The notes beneath the pieces are model-generated. The model had not been told where the DNA came from, searched no databases, and saw only the letters and a list, made by a program, of their open reading frames with translations. From the NCBI GenBank assembly GCA_001600635.1, contig BCKL01000011.1:311383-375382 (forward strand): a stretch of DNA of 64,000 nt, given 5' to 3'. Position 1 is the first letter of the stretch. Each line of letters starts with the position of its first letter. Below are positions 42,727 to 53,061 of this stretch, piece by piece. A program made the position numbers and the translations under genes. This DNA is from Leucosporidium creatinivorum (lineage: Eukaryota; Basidiomycota; Microbotryomycetes; Leucosporidiales; Leucosporidiaceae).

Positions 42727-43137
42727 TGGAGATGCTGTAGTCGTAGAGGAAGGGCAGTGAGAAATGCGGTTAGCGAAAACTCTTCCCAGAGGTCGAACAA
42801 CGGCGGCTGGTGAGGCGGGAGTGTTGTAGGGAATAGTGCGGTGGTCCACCCAGGTGAATCAAGTGCTGTAGACTAACATTTGGGGTGGTGAGAAGGAGGT
42901 GGCGATCTGACGGAGGGAAAGAGAGGTTGGCGGATTCAAAGTGGAAAGGGCGTTTGAGCTCGAGCCAACCTTTTGACCACCTCCGCTCACCTCGACTTGC
43001 ACCACATTTCGCTACAGCTCAACCGAGCACTCTCTTACACCTCATCACTACTCCCAGACTACCCTCTCATCAACCAGCAACTGCTCCCAACCCGGCACCG
43101 AACTCTCAGCTCAGCTCACTCACGCGCCTCGACCAAG
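42727..43137. promoter_or_regulatory. Divergent promoter RPL30/TAF10
   Basis: About 410 bases between the two start codons. The RPL30 side contains a probable 5' UTR intron acceptor at about 42734. The TAF10 side is CT- and CA-rich with many CTCA repeats. No TATA box recognised. Confidence 0.4.
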
Positions 43138-43942
43138 ATGAACCCCTCCGCCTTCCAGAACACGCCCAGCAGCACTGCACCTCAACAGCAGCCCATCGCT
43201 TCCACCTCTGCCGCTCAACCTACAGCCAACGGCGCAACCAACGCCCTCGAAATGGGCATGGGAATGGACATTGACCTGAGCCAGTTCGAGGGAGTGCCGC
43301 TGCCGGAGCTCGAGAGGCCCAAGACGAAGAAGGAGTTGGAGCAGGAGAAGAAGGATTTGGAGTTGGGCGAGCTGCTGGACATGATGGACGAGTGGAAGCC
43401 GATTGTGAGTCGCGCTGGGCTGTTGTGAAGAGTGGGAGAGGTGGGAGCGACGGCTGTAGAGGTGCAGAGCAGCGTCGAGATGTGCTGGATAGCTGTAGCC
43501 TTTAACCAAGGCTGACCTACATCTCCGCGCTCCCGACAGATCCCCGACGAGGTCACCGACTACTACCTCCAGCGCTCAGGGTTCGAAACGGATGATGTTC
43601 GAGTGTACGTCGCTCGTAACGCGCTCCGGATTCTGTACATCCTGCTGACCTGCTGCACCCCTCCAGAAAGCGCCTGCTAGCCCTCGCCGCTCAGCGTTTC
43701 GTCTCGTCCATCTCCGCCGACGCCTTCCAGTACGCTCGCACTCGCACCGCCAGCGGAACCGGCAGGACGAAGGAGTCAAGTACCGCAAAGGCCAAGGTGT
43801 GTTTCGTAGATTCCACTTTTAGCTTCCGCTGACCCTCGCCGCTTCGCAGGCCCGCACACGAACGACCCTCACGATGGAGGACCTCTCGGCGGCGCTCAAG
43901 GAGTATGGTGTGGGTGCCGAGCGCGCGGCCTACTATCTCTGA
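43138..43942 (+). CDS. TAF10: TFIID/SAGA subunit TAF10
   Basis: Histone-fold subunit shared by TFIID and SAGA. The N-terminus is Gln/Ser/Thr-rich and disordered. The conserved part starts DLELGELLDMMDEWKPI and continues after the splice as IPDEVTDYYLQRSGFETDDV, VKRLLALAAQRFVSSISADA, FQYARTRTASG, and ends LTMEDLSAALKEYGVGAERAAYYL. The motif IPDEVTDYYL followed by R(L/I)..LAAQKF and the closing LT.EDL..AL.EYG is diagnostic of TAF10. Four exons; introns contain GGCTGACC, TGCTGACC and CGCTGACC. ATG 43138 was chosen as the first in frame after the CT-rich leader. Confidence 0.92.
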
Positions 43943-44113
43943 GCGGTCAAGCGTAGTGGTGCTGGTACTTTCGGGCAATACGAGGAGGCAGGGCGCGCTC
44001 CTCGCTGTAAAATACGTCGTTCTGCTCGCACTTGCACTCGTTTGCGATTTCGAGAGTCAAGCGAATCGTCCTGGCTATTCGACAACGAGCAAGCATCACC
44101 AAGCACGACCTAC

Positions 44114-46136
44114 TCAAGTCTCCTTCTTCTCCTTCTTGACGCTCTTTGCCCTCGCCTCGGCCCTCTTCTCCTCCTTCAACTGCTCCTCGACCTTCTCCAA
44201 CAGCCCATTGATCTCGGGCACGACCATGAACTTCTTGCCCGTCTGTCCCATCATCACCATTGCGCGAGAAGGGTCGGAGGGGATGGAAGGGACGCCGGGA
44301 GCGCGAGGGACTGTCGCGGGGTCGTGGTCGAGGATGGCGACCTCTTGGAGGAAGGAGGGTTGCGCGGCGGGGAGAATCTGTGGACATCAATGTAGTGACA
44401 AGCGGATTGATAGTGAGAGTGACGAGGGCGAGCCAAGCAGCGCGGCGAGAGCGGAGGCGGGGCGAGGGGTGGGAGGAGAGGTGAATAGAAGGGAAGACGA
44501 GAGGGGAAAGGAGACGAGGTAGGGGTCAACTCTCGTCAAGAAGCGAAGAAGTAGCACAAGAGCAGCTCACCTCGTAGGTCAGATCATTGTTGACCCTCAA
44601 CTCGACCTTGCCGCTCCTCCTGACCACCAACTCTCCAATCTGACCCTCCTCGCCCGCCCACCTCGCCGCCTTGTTGGCCCTCGGTCCGTACCGTCCCCAC
44701 TCGGGCGGCTGCTTCTTCCTAGGGCCTTGCGCAGCAGCCTGATCGGGGTTCTCCACCTTGACCGCCAACTCGGCCTCCAGCTGCGACTCGTTGACAAACT
44801 TGGGGAAGCGGCGAGGGAACTGGAACATGTAGATCTGCTCGCGAGCGCCGTACTGTTTGAAGATGAGACGTCAGCGGCTGTCGGCATCTTCGAGCGGACT
44901 GAACAAGCGTACGTCGAGGTTGAAGTCGGCGGAGAGGTCGACCTCGAGGTCGGGCTTGACGTCCTTCTTGTCCTCGGGCTCCATGGTCACCTCCTTCGAA
45001 TCGGTACCGCTGGTGACCGTCTTGGAATCAACCTCGAGAGCAGGAGTACCAGCGGCCGAGGAGATGGCTACCGAAGCGCCGTCGCCATCGGGGTCGGGCT
45101 TGACGACGGGTTTGGCTGTCGAGCAAGTCCTGATTAGCTAGGCTCGAGAGTCAGAAGAGAGAGACAGGGCTCACCTTCTTCCTTGATCCTCTTGTCCTGC
45201 CTCTTCTTCCTCCTCTCCTCGGCCGCCTTGATGAGGCTAGGATCCCTCGGCAGAACGATGGGCGCCATCTCGTCCTCGTCTCCAATGTTATCCAGCTCTT
45301 GTGCCAAGATCCTCAATCCTCCACCATCGCCAGCATCCGAGCCCTCGTAGTCAGAGGCGTCGGGGTCGTAGAGCTGCTCCTCGTACTGGCCGCGAAGTCG
45401 GCCCTCACGAGAAGCGTTCATGACTCCCGCTCCAGCAGCTCCTTGAAAGGTCCTCGCGCCGAAGCCCTTGGCTGTGGAGTACATAGCGTCTTGTCAGCGA
45501 TACATAGCATGAACACCGCATCGACGGGCGACTCACGAAGTCCTCCTGGTCCTTGAGCCATCGGTCCTGTCGCCGTCATCTCCATTTCGACACGAGGAGC
45601 GCGAGGGCGAGGGGCACGCTTCGACTTGAAGTCATCCTCCTGTAGCGAGCGAGGTTAGCGAGCATCAAAGCGAGGACCGAGGCAGCCTCGACGAACCATT
45701 TTGACGTCGCTGTTGACAACCGAAGTCAGCGCGCATCTCAAGGGAAGAGAGTACAGGCAGCTCACTCATCGTACTCCTCATCATCCTGCACCACCTTGGT
45801 CTTCCTCTTCATGTTGGGCACGAACTTGAGCTTCCCAGCCGCCGGCCCTGCTGCAGGCTTCTTGGCATACTCGCTCTCGCCGAGCAGCCCTCCCACCGGT
45901 CGACTCTTCGAGCTTCCAGCAGCAGAAGTCGACGCCTTGGACCCCACGCGAGCCCTCGCCCTGCTCTTGGGAGGCGGCGAGTCCAGCTCGCCCTCATCAG
46001 CGTCCTGCATCGTTTCGTCGTCGTCGGCTGGCGGAGGAGGCGAGGGAGAGCGTCGAGGAGGTGCTGGTTCTTCTGATGCTGAAGCTGCTTTGCCACGTCC
46101 ACGACCGCGCCCTCTGCCCTTAGGAGCGGACGACAT
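44114..46136 (-). CDS. RPC53: RNA polymerase III subunit RPC4 (RPC53)
   Basis: TFIIF-like subunit of Pol III acting in initiation, termination and recycling. It starts MSSAPKGRGRGRGRGKAASA, then a Pro/Asp-rich region, then LKFVPNMKRKTK, the family's N-terminal motif (normally KxKFxPxxxxRR). The middle has DFKSKRAPRPRAPRVEME and GQYEEQLYDPDASDYEG. The C-terminal dimerisation domain begins EQIYMFQFPRRFPKF and includes EGQIGELVVRRSGKVELRV, QPSFLQEVAILD and a Lys/Glu-rich tail. One exon, 45709-45697, is only 13 nt and supplies part of YDDDVKM. About six introns. Stop at 44114, convergent with TAF10, 170 bases apart. Confidence 0.88.
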
Positions 46137-46382
46137 CGAGCTTGTTTTGTGAGGTGAGGCGGAGAGGAAAAAGTGGTGGGCGCTGTAGGCAAGTGGAAGG
46201 GTAGAGCACAGGCGATTCGAGCTACTGAGAGTGTGCCGGAGTCGGAGGCGAGAAACGAGCGAGACGAGGTGAGATGGAAAAGGGAGAGCAGCGAGTCGGC
46301 CTGCTCAGCTCGAAGTCGACGCTTCGCAGGGGGTCTCGAAGTCGGCCTGTCTCGTGAGCGTCCTGCAGTTGAGCACCCTTCA

Positions 46383-47498
46383 TTACTTCCACTTGCTCTC
46401 ATTGAAGCTATCATCGCCACCCTTCCTTTCCCTCTCCATCATCTCCTCAAACTGTCGGCGCTCGAACGCCTTGTCCTCGCTCTCTCCTGCTCCTCGGCCC
46501 TGCTGCTCCGACTCATTTGGCCTCGCTGCTTGATCTCCACGGTTGACGGAAGGTGGAGGTACTGCTGTGCGTCCCGTGCGGTCGCGAATGCTGTCCCAGC
46601 TTGAGGTTCCGCTCGGCCGAGCTTGCCTCAGCTCGTCCCAGCGCGAATGAGGCTCGTCGGTGGCAGGGGAGGAGTGCGACTCGGGCTCAGATTGTGGTGC
46701 TGTGTAGTGAAGATGTCAGCTAGAATCAACAGCGGTCAAGCTGAGCAGCACTCACTCGGCTGAGCCTCATGCTCGCTCGGCGGCACCTCAACGAACTCGC
46801 TCGACTCTGCATCGCCGTACGATGAGCCAGAGCCCGAGTGGGCGACCTTGTTGAGGAGAGTGTTCTTGATCTCGATGCCCTTCGTGTTCGTCTTAATCTC
46901 CGTCAGCGCGCGATCCATGGCCACCTTGAGACCTTGCGCGATCGCTTCCTCGCGGCCAGACTCCTTGATGTACTTCTGAGCGGCGCTCGTGCCAGTCCAA
47001 ACGCCGATTTGGGTTCTTATGTACAATAAGGAAGGGGTCAGCGCGGTTCTGCATCTCTCCATTCAGCGCGTAGGCCTCGACTCACCCTGCGAGCGCTCCG
47101 AGCATGCCCAAACCTAGCCCCTTGGCGATGAAGCCGAGCCTACTCTTCGCCTGAGTTCCCTCCTGCTTCCCTCCAGCTCCCGGACCCCCAGCTCCACCAT
47201 AATACAGCTTCGGCACCTGCGGCGTCGCGCTACCTGCCCTCATCGCCTGCGCCGCTCGTCGTCCTGCTACGAAGCGAGAGCGGAAAGCCAGAATTGCACC
47301 ACAAGTCGAGCCGATCCATAGTCCCGTCGTCGCGTGGATCATGAGCTTCCTGTTTGCAGCTTCCATGATCGTTTTGTCTGAAGGGGAGAGGGCGTCCTGC
47401 ATGTTACGCTTAATTACCTCCTCGGTGTACTTGGCGATTTCGAGGGTTGTAGGCTTGGGGTTCTTGCCGATGGAGGGCTCGTCGATTGAGGCTGACAT
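46383..47498 (-). CDS. Putative membrane protein, unknown function
   Basis: Starts MSASIDEPSIGKNPKPTTLE. Two hydrophobic segments are visible: TTGLWIGSTCGAILAF (about residues 55-70) and LGFIAKGLGLGMLGALAG continuing TQIGVWTGTS across the splice (about 122-148). A Gly-rich loop (YGGAGGPGAGGKQEG) lies between them. The C-terminal third is polar and Ser/Glu/Arg-rich, ending ERRQFEEMMERERKGGDDSF, NESKWK. Three exons; introns contain CGCTGACC and TAGCTGACA. The arrangement resembles small mitochondrial or ER membrane proteins with two helices, but no family is recognised. The splice to the last exon (A/GTGAGT ... ACACAG/CA) keeps the frame open to TAA at 46383. Confidence 0.68.
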
Positions 47499-48070
47499 GG
47501 TGCAGGAGGAAGAGGTGACGTCGAGCTTGAATGGGGAAGGAAAGGAAGGCCGGGGCTGAGGGAGCTGGGTAAGGTGCTGTAGGTAATCAGAGGGTGATGT
47601 GTGCAGTCCTAGTGTGCTTGTAGCTTGTCCTGCTCGGCGGTCGGTAGTCGTGGACGAGAAGGCAAGATGAGGGAGGAGGAGAAGGAGCGTAGGGCGCTTC
47701 CCTCCGTTTCCACTGCCGAGGCCGAGCTTCTTTCCATTCCCGCAGCGGAGCGAGTACGTACAGAAAGTCCTGATTTGATCATTGACAGTCATAGAGCTAC
47801 ATCATACAGCTTCTCTCCCTATTTCCGACTGCTCGGCGAACCCTTGCTCTCTGCGCCGACTCCGCTATGACGAGCAGTGGGCTACTTCTCACTCCGACTT
47901 CGAGCTGAAGGAGCTGAAGGTAGATCCGGTGGGACTCGAGCTTAAGTTGAAGTCGTTGCTGCGAATAGGGAGTCTCGAGCTCAGTCATCGCCGAGATTGG
48001 AGAAGGGCGATGAGCGACTTACAGGCCACTGGTGGAAGGATGGGCCTCCTCGTGAGCATGAGGCTGGCTG
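47499..48070. other. Intergenic region
   Basis: Upstream of the membrane-protein gene ending at 46383, which is read on the minus strand. Overlapping open frames with no motifs; the sequence is moderately GC-rich. A plus-strand frame at 47782-48093 and minus frames opposite it are mutual shadows. I see no gene. Confidence 0.4.
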
Positions 48071-48469
48071 TTATGAAGCAAGCGAGGGGATAAGCTGTCT
48101 TGCAGAAGCCCACGTGTGAAGAAGCCATGCTCGAGGCGACACCAACGCCGAGCTCGGCGCTCGTTCGGCGAGGGGAGTCGATAGGCTCACGTCCGGCAAG
48201 CGGGAAGCTGCGACTCACCTCATAGCAATAGATTTGAGATCATCAATATTCGTGGAAGCAAGGTAGGCGCTTCCAGCATCCTGACCAAAAGCAGCCGCGA
48301 ACCCACTGCCCCACCACTTCTTCCTTTCTTGCTGCTGCTGCTGTTGCTGTTGCTTGTCCTTCTCTTTTTGGTCGTGCGCCATCGCGAACGTTTTGGCCTG
48401 TAGTGTGAGACGCGAGTGAGAAAAGCTAGAGATCAGAACCAAGCGACGCACCATCGCGAAGAGGTCCAT
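48071..48469 (-). CDS. Small Gln-rich protein, unknown function
   Basis: ATG 48469 begins an 18-nt first exon, MDLFAM, followed by a short intron (GTGCGT ... CTACAG). The second exon then reads AKTFAMAHDQKEKDKQQQQQ, KKWWGSGFAAAFGQDAGSAY and LASTNIDDLKSIAMR, about 78 residues so far. The Gln run is encoded by a CAG/CAA repeat. After a donor (GTGAGT at about 48222) the last exon is uncertain. One choice gives a short tail, QLIPSLAS, ending at 48071; others read further. No family recognised. Both splice donors and the Trp/Phe-rich block argue that it is real. Confidence 0.45.
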
Positions 48470-48758
48470 TGGTCTGCGCCGAGCCGGGAAGGTCAGTCTG
48501 TTACAGGGGAGGGAGCAGACAGCTCACAGTGTGATGTGCTCTGCTGATGGAGTGTAGGCTGAAGGTGAAGAACAGCGAAGGGGAAGAGAGAGTTCGCGTC
48601 TGCTCAAATCAGCAGCCAGCTGACCGGTCGGCGCTACTTCTTGCTCTCGGAGCTCTCCCTTCGCATGCAGGCGACTCAGGACAGGGGCTTCACTGATAGA
48701 CTGACTTCATTGCTTGTTTGTTTGGGATTGGCTATGTACTGCTTCAGCCGCTGGTAGC

Positions 48759-50357
48759 TTAGTAGTTGGACGAGTCTCCTCCGCCCGAGTATCCTCCGCT
48801 TTGTCCTCCTTGCTGGTCGAAGCTTCCCTGTCCTCCGCTACCATACTGGTCGCCGCCCTGGACATCGTTACCTCCGAAGCCGGAGCCCCTCTGGTTGTCA
48901 CCGAAGGAAGAGTCCTGGTTGTTGCCGCCGAGGGAGGAATCTTGGTTGCCGAAGGACGAGGATTGGTTGCCGCCGAACGAGTCCCTGTGGTGTGCGAGAG
49001 GGTCAGCGAAGGACGAATGAGGTGAAGAGAGGGAAGACGTACTGTCCTCCGCGCGAGCCGAGGCCGCTGGATTGCTGATCTCCGCCGAACGAGTCGCCGG
49101 TGCTGGTTGACCATCGCCGAGAGTCAGCTAGCTGCTTCGAGCGGCTGAGAAGCCAAGCAAGGACTCACATGTCTCCACCAAATCCTCCGCGTCCACTCTG
49201 CTGGCGGTCTCCGAACGAGTCACTGTAGAGCAAGTCATCGTCAGTCGGCGCCGAGCAGCTGAAACGAAACGATGGCTCACGATCCGCCGAGACCACCGCT
49301 GCTGATCTGCGAGTCACGTCCTCCGCTGCCGAACGAATCGTTGTTGTTGCTGCGACGAGGGGAAGAGTTGCGTGAGCGACCTGAATCAGAAGACGTCGAC
49401 GAGACGGAAGAGCTTACTCGCTCAATCCTCCGGCGCCACCGAGTCCTCCAGCCGAACGTCCACCGTAAGAGTCGTTATCGTTTCTATAGCAGAGAAGTGT
49501 ATAGCGTCAGCGAACCTGTCACCGAGAAAAGCAACGAAGGCGGAAAGCTCACCCGCTCAATCCTCCGGCGCCGCCGAGACCTCCAGCCGACGACCTGCCG
49601 CCGTACGAGTCGTTGTTGCTACTGTGGCGTAAAGACGAGGAAGAGTCAGAGGTCTGCACTCGAGGACGAGGCTGTACGAGCCCAACTCACTCCCCGAGCC
49701 CTCCGCCGAGGTTTCCTCCAGCCTGTTGGTCGTAGGAGCCGCTGCCGCTGTACCACGACGAACATAGGTTAGCGCGACCGTCTACGCACCCGGCGTCAGA
49801 GCAGGCAACTAACGAGTTATCTCCAGTGAGCGAAGAATCGGTGTTGCTGCCTCCGAAGCGACCGCCGAGCTGGTCCTGAGCCGAAGTGCGGGAGCCGGTG
49901 GTGCCGGTGTTGGAGCCGTACGAGTCGTCGCCGACAGTGTTGCTGGAGCCGTACGAGTCGGTGTTGGACCTGCAACGACGAAGCATCAGCCCTTGTTCTG
50001 GGAGCTCGGTGACGACGCTCGGAGCAACTCACGAGCCAAGGGTGTTTCCCCCCTGCTGCTGGCCTCCGTAGCTGGAGCTGTTGTTGTTGTTGTTGTTATC
50101 TCCGTAGCTATCGTTGCCGTCGTCTGGGAGCCACGCAAGGGGGGAGGAGAATGACGAAAGGTCAGCAGCACGTGTGGGGCTCGAGCTTGCGCCGAAATGG
50201 AATTGAGCGCGAGAGACAGAGGGGATGCTGTAGCTCACTGTTGTTGCCCTTGTTGAGCTTCTGCTCGGCGAAATCCTTGGCCTGTGTAGCCGGATCGTGA
50301 TCAGCGGAGGAGTGAGGCAAGAGAACGGCGAGATCGCACCTTGTCGAGGAGTCCCAT
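48759..50357 (-). CDS. Gly/Ser/Asn-rich repeat protein built from phase-2 exons
   Basis: Starts MGLLDK (18-nt exon), then AKDFAEQKLNKGNN, a short helical segment that could bind a partner or membrane. The rest is low-complexity repeats around D-S-F/Y-G-G: GNDSYGDNNNNNNSSSYGG, SNTDSYGSSN, NNDSYGGRSSAGGLGGAGGL, NDNDSYGGRSAGGLGGAGGL, NNNDSFGSGGRDSQISSGGL, DSFGDRQQSGRGGFGGD, GDSFGGDQQSSGLGSRGG and a final exon of similar units ending SGGGDSSNY (TAA at 48759). About ten exons; from the second repeat exon on, every intron I traced is phase 2, so exons are symmetric repeat units. The protein is predicted disordered and could phase-separate or act in stress. That is inference; no family is recognised. 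Confidence 0.72.
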
Positions 50358-51004
50358 CTTTTGCCAACGACGAGGAGAAGGTCAGCATTGACGGGGGATG
50401 GCGGAGAGCAGGAGGAGACTCACTATTGCTAGCTGTGTGGTGTGTAGTTGAAGAAGAGGTGTGAGGAGTGTGAAGTAAGAGGGAGAGAGACGTCGTCGAG
50501 AGTCCCCGGCGGAGGGGTCCTGGCTGACGCGCTGTACGATTCGGCCCTGTGACCCGTTGTAACGCTTTGGCTCAGAAATCAGAACGCCTCGTCTGCTCCA
50601 GAGGCAACGGAAAGGGAACGAGATCATCGAGGTGGGGACGGCCAGAGCTCAATCGCCGAGAATCGAGCTGTAGCTCGACAGCGAGGTGCTACTGGGTTGA
50701 TACAGCAGGAGAGCTTTCTGCATGCTATTCAATACCCTTCTGTGCAGCCAGACCCCTGCAAAGAGCCTCAATCGCGCACAGTTCGTCAGAGGACGGAGTT
50801 GGATCATGAGCCGGTGGTGAGCTACGGCTACAGCCTCATCCGCTGGGTCTGAGCTTAGCTTGGAGCAGGACAGAGACTTTTGCGATGCTTCAGCCAACCC
50901 GAAGCTGTACCTGAGTGAAGAGGAGGTGCCGACTTGGAACCTCAGCTCAACACCTCAGCTCTCTCTCCCCCGCCGCCTCCTCGCTCGTCTCACCTCTCAC
51001 CGCC
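50358..51004. promoter_or_regulatory. Divergent upstream region
   Basis: Between the Gly/Ser-rich repeat gene and the VMA12-like gene. Immediately upstream of the repeat-gene ATG lies an intron-like segment (GTGAGT ... TGCTGACC ... AAAAG), so its 5' UTR is probably spliced right before the start codon. The VMA12 side is CT-rich. No gene seen. Confidence 0.4.
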
Positions 51005-51954
51005 ATGGTTCTGCTGCACCTCACACCATCACTCGACTCTCGACTGAGCTCGCTACAGTCCCAACTACCCGCCGAACTGGCTGCATTGGTAGCACCAGCG
51101 CTCACCCCTCCAGGACGGGCAGAGGGAGCAGAGAAAGAGGAGGAGCAGCTGAGGCAGAGGACCGTATCGCATGAACTGCTGGTCAAGGTGTCGAAATGGG
51201 CGAGGGAAGAGAAGGGAGGTGAGTAGCGATTTCAAAGGAAGCGAGTGGAGCGTCCAGGCTGACCTCGCAACTCTGTACATAGTGAGCTGTACATTATCCT
51301 CCCTCCTCCGCCTAACCGACATCCACGCCCCTCCCTTACCACCTCGCGAGCGCGTACGTCTTCTTCGCTACCCCCGTTCCCTCCCTCGCTGACACTTCTA
51401 CGCCCCTCCAGTCGCCCGAGCTACTCGCCATCCTCTCCTCCCTCTCCCTCGCCGCCGACCGCGCCTCCTACGCTTCCATGACAACCCTGCACGCTCCTCG
51501 ATTCACCTCCTCCCTCCCTCTGAACGACGCCTTCGACCCAACCCTCCATGGCGGGACTGCAAAGACTATGGCCGAGGAGTGGAAGGATGTTAGAAGACAG
51601 GTTGGAGCAATCGTTAATGTGGGGGCTAGTATGGCGACGGTCTTCACGGGGGTGTGGTGGGTCGGCGGGGGGAGGAGCGTACAGGCGGTGAGTCGAGTTC
51701 GGCTTGTTCGACTTTCGGCGATAGGTTGCTGACGCTTGTAGACAATGCAGAGGCTTGGACTGGCCATGACGGGAGCGTTCATGATCGCGGCTATTGAGGC
51801 GTTCCTCTATTATCGCTTCTTCACGAGGGAGGCGGAGGAGGAGGAGATGAAGGCAGGAGGAGGGAAGGCCGAGAGGAGAAAGGCCAAGGTGCTCAAGTTT
51901 GAAGGAGTACCCAAGGGAGTGACGTTGGGGGTGCAACAGAAGAAGCTGCAGTAG
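51005..51954 (+). CDS. VMA12: VMA12-like V-ATPase assembly factor (ER membrane)
   Basis: ER protein that helps assemble the V0 sector of the vacuolar H+-ATPase. It starts MVLLHLTPSLDSRLSSLQSQ. After splicing it reads EKGVSCTLSSLLRLTDIHAP, PLPPRERSPELLAILSSLSL, then LNDAFDPTLHGGTAKTMAEE and WKDVRRQVGAIVNVGASMAT. This leads into two adjacent membrane helices, VNVGASMATVFTGVWWVGGG and LGLAMTGAFMIAAIEAFLYY, and a basic cytosolic tail ending GVQQKKLQ. The layout (soluble N-terminus, KDV..Q, two C-terminal helices) fits VMA12/TMEM199. Four exons; introns have GGCTGACC, CGCTGACA and TGCTGACG. Sequence identity in this family is low, so the name is moderately sure. Confidence 0.72.
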
Positions 51955-52143
51955 CCGTTGTGAGCGTAACGAGCTGTCGCGTACATAGCTTCTCGGCGCG
52001 AGGGAGCAGGATTCGAGAGCCAGCTTCAGTCCGTTCGCCGAGCCTCTCCTCCCTCGCCCGCGACAGCTTCATGAGGCTCACGACTACTACTTTACAACAA
52101 AGACGAGCCTCCTCGTACACCACTGCACCCTCTCCCTACAGCT

Positions 52144-52863
52144 CTACTGGTACTTCCTCAAACTAGCAATCTGGTTGAGGTACTGCTGCAGCTCGTCGTC
52201 GTCCCTCTCGTTCAGACTGTTGCATGGAAGCGGGTCAGCATTCACTCTCTCACAGATGTAGAGCCCGACAGACAGCAAGCTACAGCAGACTGACCTAGGG
52301 ATGAGCGCCTTCGCCTCCTCCGCGCTTGCTGGGCACAAGTTGGCGATCTGCACCAGTTCGAAGTCGGCGAGTCCGGAGCCTTCGAATACACTGCTCAACG
52401 TACGAGCTCGTCAGCGGGAGCAGAGCACGAGGGAGCAAGCTGAACGGAACGCACGCTCGAACGGAAGCGACCGTTTCGGGCTCGTGGAAGCGAGCAAAGG
52501 TGGAGACATAGTCCAGGGTCTTCTTAAAGACTCTGTTGAGGTGTAGAGCAGGTCAGCCGGGCGCCTTGGAGGGGTAGAGGGGGAGCGGGAGCGAGACTCA
52601 CGCGTTGTCGCTCTTCTTGCCTGCTTGCTCTAGCAGTAGCTTGACCTCGCTGATGACGATGCAACCTTTTTGGATCTCTCCGCTGAATTCTGTAGGTCGC
52701 ACAAGCGCAGGGGAGAACGACAGAGAGAGAGAGGCGCGAGCGAGGTCAGCCTGTTTGCTCTGCGAGAGGGGATCTCAAGATGGTGCAGCTGACCAGGGCC
52801 GAATTTAAGTTGCGCAGCATCCTCATCGTCTGCTGCCTTGTTGCGATGACGAGCTGCCGACAT
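52144..52863 (-). CDS. RPB4: RNA polymerase II subunit RPB4
   Basis: Stalk subunit that pairs with RPB7 in RNA polymerase II and links transcription to mRNA decay. Reads MSAARHRNKAADDEDAAQLK, FGPGEFSGEIQKGCIVISE, VKLLLEQAGKKSDNVFKKTL, DYVSTFARFHEPETVASVR, then FELVQIANLCPASAEEAKAL, IPSLNERDDDELQQYLNQIA and SLRKYQ. The pair TLDYV..F and FE..QIANLCP..AEEAK.LIPSL is diagnostic of RPB4/RPC9-type proteins. The N-terminal LKFG and overall length of about 140 residues fit RPB4. Five exons; one intron (52215-52296) carries CTGACC near CTACAGCAGA. Divergent with the SET gene, 198 bases apart. Confidence 0.9.
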
Positions 52864-53061
52864 AATCCAAGTTGAAACGAGATGGTCGGAGGAGGAGGGA
52901 CGGCGCCGAGCTGCTCGCGCGCGGAGGGCACGTCCAAGTTCGACAGAGTTCGGACTCGGCTAAGGCTCAGCGGCACCGGCCCTTCGCTCCTTGACTTCCG
53001 CCCACATCTTTGCACTCGTTTCTCTCGCTCTCCAGACCAGCCCCTACAAGCCTACAGTACA

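Noticed and set aside
48144-48165. Palindrome GCCGAGCTCGGC as a specific regulatory site
   Set aside because: Variants of GAGCTCGGCGC occur throughout introns and spacers in this window, so a single copy is not informative.
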